Shown here: positions 1-6,403 of the stretch, in pieces
How the letters are laid out: every line of letters begins with the position of its first letter
Position numbering within the stretch: the stretch's first letter is position 1
NCBI GenBank assembly: GCA_017958465.1
Contig: JAGDCQ010000097.1
Location: forward strand, 1-10,364
Reading direction: 5' to 3'
From: Lachnospiraceae bacterium
GTDB lineage: Bacteria; Bacillota; Clostridia; Lachnospirales; Lachnospiraceae
DNA: 10,364 bases
Program-made: the position numbers and the translations under genes
Notes under the pieces: model-generated
Database searches by the model: none
What the model saw: the letters and a program-made list of their open reading frames with translations, nothing else
What the model was told of the DNA's origin: nothing

Positions 1-1
1 A

Positions 2-352
2 ACGCTCGCGTTTGTGGGCGACGGCATAAATGATGCTCCCGTGCTTTCGCGTGCCGATATCGGCATTGCGATGGGTGCGCTCGGGTCAGATGCCGCCATT
101 GAGGCTGCGGATGTGGTCATCATGGATGATGATCTGCTGAAGCTCCCGAAGGGCATCGCCATTGCAAAGAAGTGCATGAGGATAGTTTACGAGAATATCA
201 TTTTTGCGCTCGCGGTCAAGTTCGCGTGCCTTATCCTGAGCGCGGTCGGCGCGCCGTTTATGAATATGTGGTACGCTATCTTTGCGGACGTGGGCGTTAT
301 GGTCCTCGCAGTCCTCAACTCCATCCGCGCACTGCACGTGAAAAACCTGTAA
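2..352 (+). CDS. Heavy-metal P-type ATPase (Zn/Cd/Pb exporter type), C-terminal fragment
   Basis: The last 116 residues of a P1B-type ATPase; the gene starts outside the window and the first whole codon is at base 2. Such pumps use ATP to export divalent soft metals across the plasma membrane. The fragment opens with the P-domain hinge motif GDGINDAP (Mg/phosphatase loop), continues through GIAMG and the segment ending VVIMDDDLLKLP that leads into the membrane, and ends with the last two membrane helices. The final helix carries WYAIFADVGVMVLAVLNSIR, whose Asp is in the position that ligates Zn/Cd/Pb in CadA/ZntA-class pumps; this argues against a copper ATPase. It ends with a normal TAA and no intrinsic terminator follows. 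An ArsR/SmtB-family gene lies 340 bp downstream in the same direction, consistent with metal control. The CadA/ZntA subclass is well supported; the exact substrate is not. Confidence 0.93.
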   Translation, partial: TLAFVGDGINDAPVLSRADIGIAMGALGSDAAIEAADVVIMDDDLLKLPKGIAIAKKCMRIVYENIIFALAVKFACLILSAVGAPFMNMWYAIFADVGVMVLAVLNSIRALHVKNL

Positions 353-657
353 CCATCGTGCCGCAGGCGCTAGCGAACAGGTTAGGCCTGCGGTCACGGT
401 GATATCACCTTGCACTACTTCTCGTTTCCTACTCGTCGCAAGCCGCTTTTCGCTCGTTCCCACGCTCTCGGGACGTGCACGCCCTCGTCCGCTTGCGCGG
501 ACCGCTCGTCACTTCCGCTGGCGAGCTTGCTCCTCATAACGGAAGCCTCGAAGTGGCCGTGCGGCGGCGTATCGCCGTGCCGCAGGCTTAGCCGGCTTGC
601 CTGTTATAGCGCCTACCGGCACGTTGCTTTGAAAATGTTGATTTATTCTGTCCACCC
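353..657. other. Gene-free, hairpin-dense GC-rich intergenic element
   Basis: About 300 bp with no credible protein: the open frames crossing it are rich in Arg, Ser, Pro and Cys and lack ribosome sites. The sequence contains a series of inverted repeats. These are the 357-398 hairpin, a perfect 12-bp palindrome GGTGATATCACC at 398-409, GTCCGC-TTGC-GCGGAC at 487-502, CTTCCG/CGGAAG at 512-545, and TGCGGC-GGCG/CGCC-GCCGCA at 560-584. CGTGCCG at 576-582 can instead pair with CGGCACG at 617-623. CGTGCCGCAGGC is present twice, 219 bp apart. The density of nested and alternative stems suggests a dispersed intergenic repeat (REP or MITE-like) or a structured RNA. I cannot match it to a named family, and strand is undetermined. 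Confidence 0.5.
357..398. repeat. Long GC-rich hairpin just after the metal ATPase gene
   Basis: CGTGCCGCAGGC at 357-368 pairs with GCCTGCGGTCACG at 386-398, giving a 12-bp stem with one bulged base and a loop of about 17 nt. No T-tract follows, so it is not a standard intrinsic terminator. The 12-mer CGTGCCGCAGGC occurs again in direct orientation at 576-587. The hairpin may be the left edge of a larger repeat or structured element; it may also protect the 3' end of the ATPase mRNA. Confidence 0.6.
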
Positions 658-666
658 GTGTGTAGT
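638..666 (+). promoter_or_regulatory. Possible weak promoter for the arsR-family gene
   Basis: TTGATT at 638-643, a 17-bp spacer and TGTAGT at 661-666 give a mediocre sigma-A-like match 27 bp upstream of the start codon. No SmtB/ArsR-type 12-2-12 operator is evident around it. The gene may instead be read through from the upstream ATPase. Confidence 0.25.
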
Positions 667-692
667 GCAAGGGTTAGTTTTGGAGGTGTGTT

Positions 693-1022
693 TTGGAACA
701 TCAGGAACATTCAATTGAAGATCTTAAAAGCGTTGAGGATTTTGCACTCGTTGCCGACGTATTCAAACAGGTCGGAGACGCCAGCAGGGTGCGGATATTC
801 TGGATACTGTGCCACTTTGAAGAAAACGTTTCGGAACTTGCTAAAATATGCGACATGACGGCGCCGGCAGTATCCCATCACCTGCGACAGCTTAAACAAA
901 GCGACCTTGTGATCAGCCGCAGAGAGGGAAAAGAAGTGTACTACAAGGCATCGCCGGACATCAAAGCCCAGGCCCTGCACGAGATGATCGAAAGCGTAAT
1001 GCAGATCAGCTGCCCGGAATAA
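693..1022 (+). CDS. ArsR/SmtB-family transcriptional repressor
   Basis: A 109-residue winged-helix regulator, the normal size for the family. The core runs from about residue 17 (FALVADVFKQVGDASRVRI) through the recognition helix APAVSHHLRQL (57-67) to the wing SRREGKEVYYKA (75-86). Start choice: TTG at 693, six bases after GGAGG (682-686); no in-frame ATG fits. These proteins usually repress metal-resistance genes and release DNA on binding metal, which fits the adjacent metal ATPase. Oddly, the alpha-3 metal motif ELCVCD is absent: the two cysteines of CadC align with Asn45 and Ser47. The alpha-5 DxH...HxxE/H motif is not complete either (Asp89, Lys91, His96, Glu100). Remaining candidate ligands are Cys40, His41, Cys53 and Cys107. 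The family is certain; the inducer is unknown. No clear terminator follows. Confidence 0.9.
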   Translation: MEHQEHSIEDLKSVEDFALVADVFKQVGDASRVRIFWILCHFEENVSELAKICDMTAPAVSHHLRQLKQSDLVISRREGKEVYYKASPDIKAQALHEMIESVMQISCPE

Positions 1023-1071
1023 GGCTTTTTTGCAAGGACAAAAAAACTGCCGAAAAAAATAAAATAACTGA

Positions 1072-1100
1072 TTGACAAACGTATCAAGGTCTGATTTAAT
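1072..1100 (+). promoter_or_regulatory. Strong sigma-A promoter of the pyrR-uraA operon
   Basis: A perfect -35 TTGACA at 1072-1077, a 17-bp spacer and -10 TTTAAT at 1095-1100, with a TG at 1092-1093 making an extended -10. Transcription should begin near 1107, leaving a leader of about 210 nt before pyrR. Confidence 0.82.
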
Positions 1101-1115
1101 TGTCTGTGGAAATAA

Positions 1116-1152
1116 AATCTTTAAGAAACGGTACCGTGATGCCGCAAAGATT
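1116..1152 (+). promoter_or_regulatory. PyrR-binding (anti-antiterminator) hairpin in the pyr leader
   Basis: AATCTTT (1116-1122) pairs with AAAGATT (1146-1152), and inside it CGG (1129-1131) pairs with CCG (1142-1144) around a loop holding ACCGTGATG. The order CTTTAA, upper stem, CCGTGA-G loop, AAAG matches the known architecture of PyrR-binding loops in pyr mRNA leaders. The element sits directly upstream of a pyrR gene. With UMP/UTP bound, PyrR should stabilise this hairpin. The loop strand ACCGTGA (1133-1139) is also complementary to the terminator's left arm, so binding would free the terminator to form. Recognition is by layout and resemblance to the remembered consensus, not by a covariance search. 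Confidence 0.72.
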
Positions 1153-1215
1153 GTCATATCTGTTTTATTTGCATGCGCACACTCTGAGCATGCCTTAAAG
1201 CAACGAAATTCAGTG

Positions 1216-1244
1216 TCTGTCACGGTCCGTGGCAGATTTTTTTT
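1216..1244 (+). terminator. Intrinsic terminator of the pyr attenuator
   Basis: TCTGTCACGG (1216-1225) pairs with CCGTGGCAGA (1227-1236), with one G-U pair and the innermost bases open as the loop. Eight Ts follow (1237-1244). The left arm TCACGGT (1220-1226) is exactly complementary to ACCGTGA in the PyrR hairpin, so terminator and antiterminator are mutually exclusive. It lies about 75 nt before pyrR and would stop transcription of the operon when pyrimidines are plentiful. Confidence 0.82.
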
Positions 1245-1288
1245 ATCCGCGGGAAGCTGTAACAGGGTAAGGAAATAGTAGGAGAGCA

Positions 1289-1306
1289 GCCTGCAGGGGC
1301 GCAGGC
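1289..1306 (+). promoter_or_regulatory. Small hairpin just upstream of the pyrR ribosome site
   Basis: GCCTGC (1289-1294) and GCAGGC (1301-1306) form a 6-bp stem with the loop AGGGGC, ending three bases before the pyrR ribosome site AGGGAG (1310-1315). It could tune pyrR translation, but no function is demonstrated by sequence alone. Confidence 0.35.
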
Positions 1307-1319
1307 CGCAGGGAGAAAA

Positions 1320-1865
1320 ATGAAACACAAAGCATTACTTATGGACGAAAGCGCGATAAAACGCGCCCTCACACGTATATCACACGAAATAATCGAGCAT
1401 AACGACGGAACCGAAAATGTCGTCATCGTCGGCATAATCAGCCGGGGGAAAGCCCTTGCGGAGGTCCTCTGCGACAACATTGAAGCGATAGAGGGAAAGC
1501 GCCCGCCCTGCGGGTATCTGAATATCCACTTCTACCGCGACGACCTTTCAAACAAGTCCGACGCGCCTGTTGTCAAGGAGGAAAAGCTCCCCTTCTCCGT
1601 GGAAGGAAAGGACGTGGTCCTGGTGGATGATGTCATCTACACCGGGCGCACGGTGCGGGCCGCCATAGAGGCCGTTTTCGGCCACGGGCGTCCAAAGACC
1701 GTCCAGCTCGCCGTTCTTGTGGACAGAGGCCACAGGGAGCTGCCCATCCGCTCGGATTACGTGGGCAAGAACGTTCCCACCTCACGAAACGAAGTCATCA
1801 AAGTGGCGATCCCGCCCTTTGACGACAAGACCGCTGTAGATATCTACGAGAAAGAGCGGCAGTGA
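1320..1865 (+). CDS. pyrR: PyrR: pyrimidine operon attenuation regulator / uracil phosphoribosyltransferase
   Basis: 181 residues, the typical PyrR length. PyrR binds pyr mRNA leaders when loaded with uridine nucleotides and causes early termination; many members also convert uracil and PRPP to UMP. The phosphoribosyltransferase fold is clear: the PRPP-binding loop VVLVDDVIYTGRT at residues 99-111, VGIISRG at 37-43 near the active site, and the family segments YLNIHFYRDDL (66-76) and LVDRGHRELPIR (133-144). The start is ATG 1320, after AGGGAG at 1310-1315. The leader contains a PyrR-type attenuator, so the gene is probably autoregulated. A uracil permease follows after 45 bp, the same pairing as the start of the Bacillus pyr operon, but here without the biosynthetic genes following directly. 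Confidence 0.96.
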   Translation: MKHKALLMDESAIKRALTRISHEIIEHNDGTENVVIVGIISRGKALAEVLCDNIEAIEGKRPPCGYLNIHFYRDDLSNKSDAPVVKEEKLPFSVEGKDVVLVDDVIYTGRTVRAAIEAVFGHGRPKTVQLAVLVDRGHRELPIRSDYVGKNVPTSRNEVIKVAIPPFDDKTAVDIYEKERQ

Positions 1866-1910
1866 CAAAGGATCTAATGGATCAAAACATATATTTTGGA
1901 GGAGATTCAC

Positions 1911-3311
1911 ATGAAGTTAGCGTACAACACATGGGAGAGACCGAGCTTTGGGAAGCTCATCGTTTTCGCCCTGCAACAGCTCCTTGCCATTATGGCGGCA
2001 ACGCTCGTTGTGCCGGTAATCACAAACAGCAGCATCAGAGCTGCCATCGAAAGCGGAGCGGTAAACTGGGAGCTCACAAACCAGATGAGCTCGGCAGCAG
2101 CGCTCTTTGGCGCAGGCGTCGGCACACTTGTTTACATCTTCTTTACTAAAAAGAAGAGCCCTGTATTCCTTGGTTCGTCCTTCGCGTTCCTCGGTTCCAT
2201 GGCTGCAGCCTTCACAGGCGCTGCAAGCATGGCCCTCGGCTACCTCGGACTTATCATCGGCGCCGTTCTCGCAGGCCTTGTTTACGTAGTCATTGCGCTT
2301 ATCGTTAAAATAGCGGGCGTTGCCTGGGTCAACAAGCTTATGCCCGCAGTAGTCATCGGACCTACCGTTGCCATCATCGGTCTTTCCCTTGCCGGAAACG
2401 CCATCGGCGACCTTAAGACCGCAAACGCAGGCGGCAGCGTATATGTAGCCATCATCTGCGGCCTTGTGACACTTTTTGTTACCATGCTCTGCTCGGTTTA
2501 CGGCAGCAAGGGCTTAAAGCTCATCCCTTTCATCATCGGTATCCTTGCGGGCTACCTTTGCGCAGCGATCTTCACTGCTATCGGAAATGCGACCAACAAC
2601 CCCGCACTCCTTGTTATCGATTTCTCATCCTTCGATATCTTCAAGGCTGAGAACATCAGCGTCGAGTCCTTTATTTCACTCCCCAGCTTCACCTTTGTAA
2701 CAGCTTTTGGCGCATTCGGTGAGATTTCCGGCGCTTACATCGCTACAATCGCGGTTGCATACGTTCCCGTTGCCTTCGTAGTATTCGCAGAGCACATCGC
2801 AGACCACAAGAACATCTCCTCGATCATCGAGAAGGATCTTCTTGAGGATCCCGGCCTTTCACGCACGCTCCTCGGCGACGGCGTAGGCTCTATGGCCGGC
2901 GCTTTCTTCGGCGGCTGCCCCAACACCACATACGGCGAGTCCATCGGCTGCGTAGCCATCACAGGTAACGCTTCCGTAGCTACCATCTTCGCTGCAGCGA
3001 TCGGAGCCATCGTTATCTCCTTCATCACTCCTTTCGTAGCCTTCGTAAACTCCATCCCGTCCTGCGTAATGGGCGGCGTTTGCATGGCTCTTTACGGATT
3101 CATCGCAGTTTCCGGTCTTAAGATGGTACAGAAGGTAAACCTTGAGGACAACAGAAACCTCTTCGTAGTATCCACCATCCTTATCGCAGGTATCGGCGGC
3201 CTTACATTAAGCTTTGGCAAGATCACCATCACAGCCGTTGCATGCGCGCTGATCCTCGGTATCATCGTAAACTTCATCCTTTCCGGCAAGAAAACCGCCG
3301 AAAAGCAATAA
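1911..3311 (+). CDS. uraA: Uracil permease, NCS2 (UraA/PyrP) family
   Basis: A 466-residue polytopic membrane protein that imports uracil, probably with protons. Start choice: ATG 1911 lies six bases after GGAGGAG (1898-1904); an in-frame TTG at 1896 overlaps this ribosome site and is unlikely. NCS2 landmarks are FLGSSFAFLGS (86-96), VVFAEHIADHKNIS (290-303) with Glu294 at the substrate-binding Glu241 position of E. coli UraA, DLLEDPGL (309-316), and CPNTTYGESIG (336-346) with Glu343 at the Glu290 position. The first helix reads LQQLLAIMAATLVVPV, with Gln23 where E. coli UraA has His24. Codon choice looks biased (many CTT, ATC, GTA), suggesting good expression. It is cotranscribed with pyrR and so under pyrimidine attenuation. 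It is longer than the 429-residue E. coli protein, mainly through an extra stretch around residues 225-280. No terminator is visible after it. Confidence 0.95.
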   Translation: MKLAYNTWERPSFGKLIVFALQQLLAIMAATLVVPVITNSSIRAAIESGAVNWELTNQMSSAAALFGAGVGTLVYIFFTKKKSPVFLGSSFAFLGSMAAAFTGAASMALGYLGLIIGAVLAGLVYVVIALIVKIAGVAWVNKLMPAVVIGPTVAIIGLSLAGNAIGDLKTANAGGSVYVAIICGLVTLFVTMLCSVYGSKGLKLIPFIIGILAGYLCAAIFTAIGNATNNPALLVIDFSSFDIFKAENISVESFISLPSFTFVTAFGAFGEISGAYIATIAVAYVPVAFVVFAEHIADHKNISSIIEKDLLEDPGLSRTLLGDGVGSMAGAFFGGCPNTTYGESIGCVAITGNASVATIFAAAIGAIVISFITPFVAFVNSIPSCVMGGVCMALYGFIAVSGLKMVQKVNLEDNRNLFVVSTILIAGIGGLTLSFGKITITAVACALILGIIVNFILSGKKTAEKQ

Positions 3312-3369
3312 CAGAGAACTACAGAAATAACAACAAACCTCCGCAAAGTGTCAACCATGTTTATGTCCC

Positions 3370-3398
3370 TTGATTATCGGGCCCAAATGCAGTATAAT
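3370..3398 (+). promoter_or_regulatory. Sigma-A promoter of trkA-trkH
   Basis: -35 TTGATT (3370-3375), a 17-bp spacer and a perfect -10 TATAAT (3393-3398). Transcription should start near 3405, giving a 5' UTR of about 75 nt. An inverted repeat GCCCAAA (3381-3387) / TTTGGGC (3413-3419) brackets the -10 and start site and could be an operator. The right arm lies in the transcript and the left does not, so it is unlikely to act as an RNA hairpin. Confidence 0.78.
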
Positions 3399-3433
3399 GT
3401 TATCTGTTAAGTTTTGGGCTTATGCCCGGGGAT

Positions 3434-3473
3434 GGCTCTGCGACGCAAGCATTTGAGCCGTTCCGTACGGAGG
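3434..3473 (+). promoter_or_regulatory. Structured trkA leader with palindrome over the ribosome site
   Basis: GGCTC (3434-3438) can pair with GAGCC (3455-3459), enclosing TGC-GAC-GCA. The perfect 10-bp palindrome TCCGTACGGA (3462-3471) then overlaps the ribosome site GGAGG (3469-3473). The leader is too short to hold a ydaO-type c-di-AMP riboswitch and lacks its conserved blocks. Translational control is possible but unproven. Confidence 0.35.
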
Positions 3474-3478
3474 TTTGT

Positions 3479-4840
3479 ATGAAGATCATAGTGGTCGGCG
3501 GCGGTAAAGTAGGCCAGACTCTGGTTGAACAGCTGAATGCCGAGGGACATGATATTACACTTATCGATAAAAGCAGAGAAGTGGTAGAATCCGTTATCAG
3601 TAAAGTCGATGTAATGGGCTTTGCCGGTAACGGAGCGTCCTACCACGTTCAAAAAGAAGCAGGCTGCAGCGATGCAGACCTGCTTATTGCAGTTACGGAC
3701 TCAGATGAGCTGAACCTTCTTTGCTGCATGATAGCAAAGAAATCCGGCAACTGCCACACCATCGCGAGAGTTAGGAACCCGGAGTACAGCAGGGATGTTA
3801 TCTCCATCCGCTCCGAGCTTGGCCTTGCCATGGTCATCAACCCCGAGCACGCTGCGGCAAAGGAAGCATCGAGGCTCCTGCGTTTCCCCCAGGCCATCAG
3901 TGTCGAGACTTTTGCCAAAGGCCGCGCGGACGTTCTCAGCTTCAAGATCAACGAGGGCTCGCCCCTTGCCGGCCTCAAGCTCATCGACCTCACCCAGAAG
4001 CTTCACTGCGACGTCCTTGTGTGCGGCGTGGAGAGAAACGATGAGTTCATGATCCCGCGCGGTAACTTCAAGCTTCTCGAGAACGACCTTGTATTCATCG
4101 TGGCTTCGCCCAAAAAGGCCGACGAATTCTTCAAGAAAGCCGGCATCCAGTCCTCAAAGACCAGACGCGCCGTTATCGTCGGAGGCGGGGACGTTACATA
4201 TTACCTTGCGACAGAGCTCATTAGCGCCGGGATCGAAGTCACCATCATCGAAAAGAACCTGGACCGCTGCGAGGAGCTGAGCCAGGCGCTGCCCAAAGCC
4301 CTCATCATCCACGGCGACGGCAGTGACAAGGCGGTGTTGGAGGAGCAGAACGTGGCTTCCGCCGACGGTTTCCTTGCCTTCACCGATCTTGACGAGGAAA
4401 ACATAATGCTCGCGCTCTACGCAAAGGACGTGAGCGACGCAAAGATCATCACAAAGATCAACCACATCACCTTTGACGATCTTATCGAAAAACTGAACGT
4501 TGGCAGTATTGTCTGCCCGAAGAATATCACTGCGGAAAACATCATCCGCTATGTACGCGCCATGGAAAACAGCCTTACGGTGAACATCGAGACCCTTCAC
4601 AGGATGTGCGACGACAGGGCGGAGGCCCTCGAGTTCCTTATCCGCGAGGGTTCGCCGCTGGTGGGCCAGCCCATCCAGAAGCTGAAGATCCGCCAGGATG
4701 CCATCATCGGGTGTATCAACCGCGGCGGCGACATCATCATTCCGCGCGGCGGCACGGAGATCAACGTGGATGACACCGTGGTCGTTATCACGAGCCACAC
4801 AGGCTTTACGGACATTTCGGAAATCCTTAAGGAAGAGTAA
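3479..4840 (+). CDS. trkA: TrkA: regulatory NAD-binding subunit of Trk potassium uptake
   Basis: 453 residues, close to E. coli TrkA (458). A cytoplasmic protein that binds the TrkH channel and gates K+ uptake in response to nucleotides. It has two tandem RCK units. Unit 1: Rossmann domain 1-120 with VVGGGKVG (5-12) and acidic Asp30 at the end of strand 2, then an RCK_C domain about 140-215 (EGSPLAGLKL). Unit 2: Rossmann domain 230-345 with VGGGDV (234-239) and Glu258, then RCK_C about 370-452 (EGSPLVGQPI). Start choice: ATG 3479, five bases after GGAGG; an upstream in-frame ATG at 3422 would add 19 residues ahead of the fold and has no ribosome site. trkH follows 40 bp later. RCK_C domains bind c-di-AMP in several Firmicutes K+ systems; whether this one does cannot be seen. 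Unit 2's glycine motif is GGGDVT rather than GxGxxG, so its nucleotide binding may be altered. Confidence 0.96.
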   Translation: MKIIVVGGGKVGQTLVEQLNAEGHDITLIDKSREVVESVISKVDVMGFAGNGASYHVQKEAGCSDADLLIAVTDSDELNLLCCMIAKKSGNCHTIARVRNPEYSRDVISIRSELGLAMVINPEHAAAKEASRLLRFPQAISVETFAKGRADVLSFKINEGSPLAGLKLIDLTQKLHCDVLVCGVERNDEFMIPRGNFKLLENDLVFIVASPKKADEFFKKAGIQSSKTRRAVIVGGGDVTYYLATELISAGIEVTIIEKNLDRCEELSQALPKALIIHGDGSDKAVLEEQNVASADGFLAFTDLDEENIMLALYAKDVSDAKIITKINHITFDDLIEKLNVGSIVCPKNITAENIIRYVRAMENSLTVNIETLHRMCDDRAEALEFLIREGSPLVGQPIQKLKIRQDAIIGCINRGGDIIIPRGGTEINVDDTVVVITSHTGFTDISEILKEE

Positions 4841-4880
4841 CTGCGAAGAGCGAAAACAGCTTTCTGCATGAAGACAGGTT

Positions 4881-6320
4881 ATGAATTATAAAGCAGTCAG
4901 TAAAATCTTATCATATGTTTTGAAGCTCGAAGCGGTGCTGATGCTGCTCCCCTGCATAGTCGCCATAGTTTACCGCGAGCGTGAGGGGTGGTGGTACCTG
5001 GCAACGGCGGCCATCTGCTTTGCAGTCAGCTACCTTTTCGGGTTTGCGGGCGGAAAGAAGACGGACGGCTTCTTTGCGAGGGAAGGCTTCTTTGTTGTAG
5101 CCATGAGCTGGATCTTTATGGGCCTTTTCGGCGCCATCCCGTTCGTCCTCACCGGGGACATCCCCAATTTCGTGGACGCGCTGTTCGAGAGTATCTCGGG
5201 CTTTACGACCACCGGAGGAAGCATCCTGAGGGACGTAGAGGCACTTTCTAAGACATCCCTGTTCTGGCGCAGCTTCACACACTGGATCGGCGGTATGGGC
5301 GTTCTGGTGCTTCTGATGGCCATATTGCCGTTGGCTGGCAGCGAGAATATTTTCATGATGCGTGCCGAGAGCACCGGCCCCCAGGTCGGAAAGATAGTCC
5401 CAAAGATCCGCAAAACCGCGGAGATCCTCTATGTTTCATATTTTGCCCTTACGGTTGTGGAGATTATAATGCTCATAGCGGGCCGTGTTCCCGTGTTTGA
5501 CGCGCTCACCACCGCCTTCGGTACAGCCGGCACCGGTGGTTTCGCCGTAACAAACTCCAGCATCGGCAACTATTCAAACTACGGACAGATCGTGGTTGCA
5601 GTGTTTATGATGCTTTTCGGCGTCAACTTCAACCTTTACTACCTTATCAGCGTAAGAAAGATAAAAGCGGCGCTCTTAAGCGAAGAGCTCCGTTACTACG
5701 TTGGCATAATGCTTGCCACCACGCTTGTGATCGCGGTGAACATAAACGGGATATTCGGCGGCTTCGGGACCTCCCTGCGTTATTCTTTCTTCCAGGTTTC
5801 GTCCCTTATGACCTCCACCGGTTTCTCGACCTACAACTACAACACCTGGCCCGAGCTTTCAAAAACGCTCCTTGTGCTTGTTTCCATCATCGGCGCCTGC
5901 GCCGGCAGCACCGGCGGCGGTATCAAGGTTTCGCGTTTTGTCATCATGCTCAAGTGCGTAAAACGGGAGATCCGCTCCTTTGTTAACCCGAGGACCGTCC
6001 GCCAGATCAGGATGGACGGCTCGCCCATCACAAGGGAAGTCCGCTCCAGCGTAAAGAGCTATATGCTGGCTTATCTTGTGATCTATGTGATATCCCTGAT
6101 AATAGTGAGCCTGGACGGCTTCGACTTTACAACCAACACCACAGCTGTTTTTGCCACCTTCAACAACACGGGTCCCGGTCTGAACATGGTTGGACCCGCC
6201 GGAAACTACGCGGATTTCTCCATCCTTTCAAAGATCGTATTTATCTTTGATATGCTTGCGGGCCGACTTGAGCTCTACCCGATGCTGATCCTGTTCGTTC
6301 CGAACACATGGAAGGACTGA
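4881..6320 (+). CDS. trkH: TrkH: potassium channel/transporter membrane subunit
   Basis: 479 residues, near E. coli TrkH (483): the ion-conducting subunit of the Trk system. Four pore-loop repeats are recognisable by their filter segments: FTTTGGS (108-114), GTAGTGGF (214-221), MTSTGFST (310-317) and FNNTGPG (427-433). Each has the Gly that lines the K+ filter. The intramembrane gating segment GACAGSTGGGIKVSR is at 338-352. The C-terminus RLELYPMLILFVPNTWK is the normal family ending, so the gene is complete. The start ATG 4881 has only a weak, very close AGG (4875-4878), so translation may depend partly on coupling to trkA, 40 bp upstream. No promoter is visible between them. It assembles with TrkA at the plasma membrane. 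Just after the stop lies an 18-bp tandem repeat, then a terminator. Confidence 0.95.
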   Translation: MNYKAVSKILSYVLKLEAVLMLLPCIVAIVYREREGWWYLATAAICFAVSYLFGFAGGKKTDGFFAREGFFVVAMSWIFMGLFGAIPFVLTGDIPNFVDALFESISGFTTTGGSILRDVEALSKTSLFWRSFTHWIGGMGVLVLLMAILPLAGSENIFMMRAESTGPQVGKIVPKIRKTAEILYVSYFALTVVEIIMLIAGRVPVFDALTTAFGTAGTGGFAVTNSSIGNYSNYGQIVVAVFMMLFGVNFNLYYLISVRKIKAALLSEELRYYVGIMLATTLVIAVNINGIFGGFGTSLRYSFFQVSSLMTSTGFSTYNYNTWPELSKTLLVLVSIIGACAGSTGGGIKVSRFVIMLKCVKREIRSFVNPRTVRQIRMDGSPITREVRSSVKSYMLAYLVIYVISLIIVSLDGFDFTTNTTAVFATFNNTGPGLNMVGPAGNYADFSILSKIVFIFDMLAGRLELYPMLILFVPNTWKD

Positions 6321-6325
6321 AGCAC

Positions 6326-6375
6326 CCGGAAAGACCGAAACAACCGGAAAAACTGAAACAACCGGAAAGACTGAC
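6326..6375 (+). repeat. 18-bp tandem repeat after trkH
   Basis: Units start at 6326, 6344 and 6362: CCGGAAAGACCGAAACAA, CCGGAAAAACTGAAACAA, then a partial CCGGAAAGACTG. The period is 18 bp, six codons. In the +1 frame relative to trkH the sequence stays open across all copies (Gly-Lys-Thr-Glu-Thr-Thr repeats) and stops at a TAA near 6388, but trkH itself ends normally before it. Confidence 0.8.
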
Positions 6376-6403
6376 GGTCGCAGGCCATAAACACTAAACA
6401 CAC

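Noticed and set aside
86..463. Minus-strand 125-codon open frame over the ATPase end
   Set aside because: Opposite a convincing P-type ATPase frame and extending into the hairpin region; no ribosome site and no family resemblance.
410..718. Plus-strand 102-codon open frame across the hairpin-rich spacer
   Set aside because: Low-complexity Arg/Ser/Cys/Pro-rich translation of GC-rich stems, no ribosome site, and it runs into the arsR-family gene in another frame.
1023..1051. Possible terminator after the arsR-family gene (GGC-TTTTTTG / CAAAAAA-CT-GCC)
   Set aside because: The stem is mostly A-T pairs with a bulge and has no T-tract after it, so I did not call a terminator.
3405..3478. c-di-AMP (ydaO) riboswitch in the trkA leader
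   Set aside because: The leader is only about 75 nt and lacks the conserved ydaO blocks; a full riboswitch would not fit.
4154..4798. 214-codon minus-strand open frame inside trkA
   Set aside because: Shadow of trkA; Asp/Val/Ala-rich antisense composition, no start signal, no recognisable domain.
6318..6388. Frameshift truncating trkH
   Set aside because: TrkH already has its family C-terminus (RLELYPMLILFVPNTWK) and normal length, so the stop is taken as genuine.
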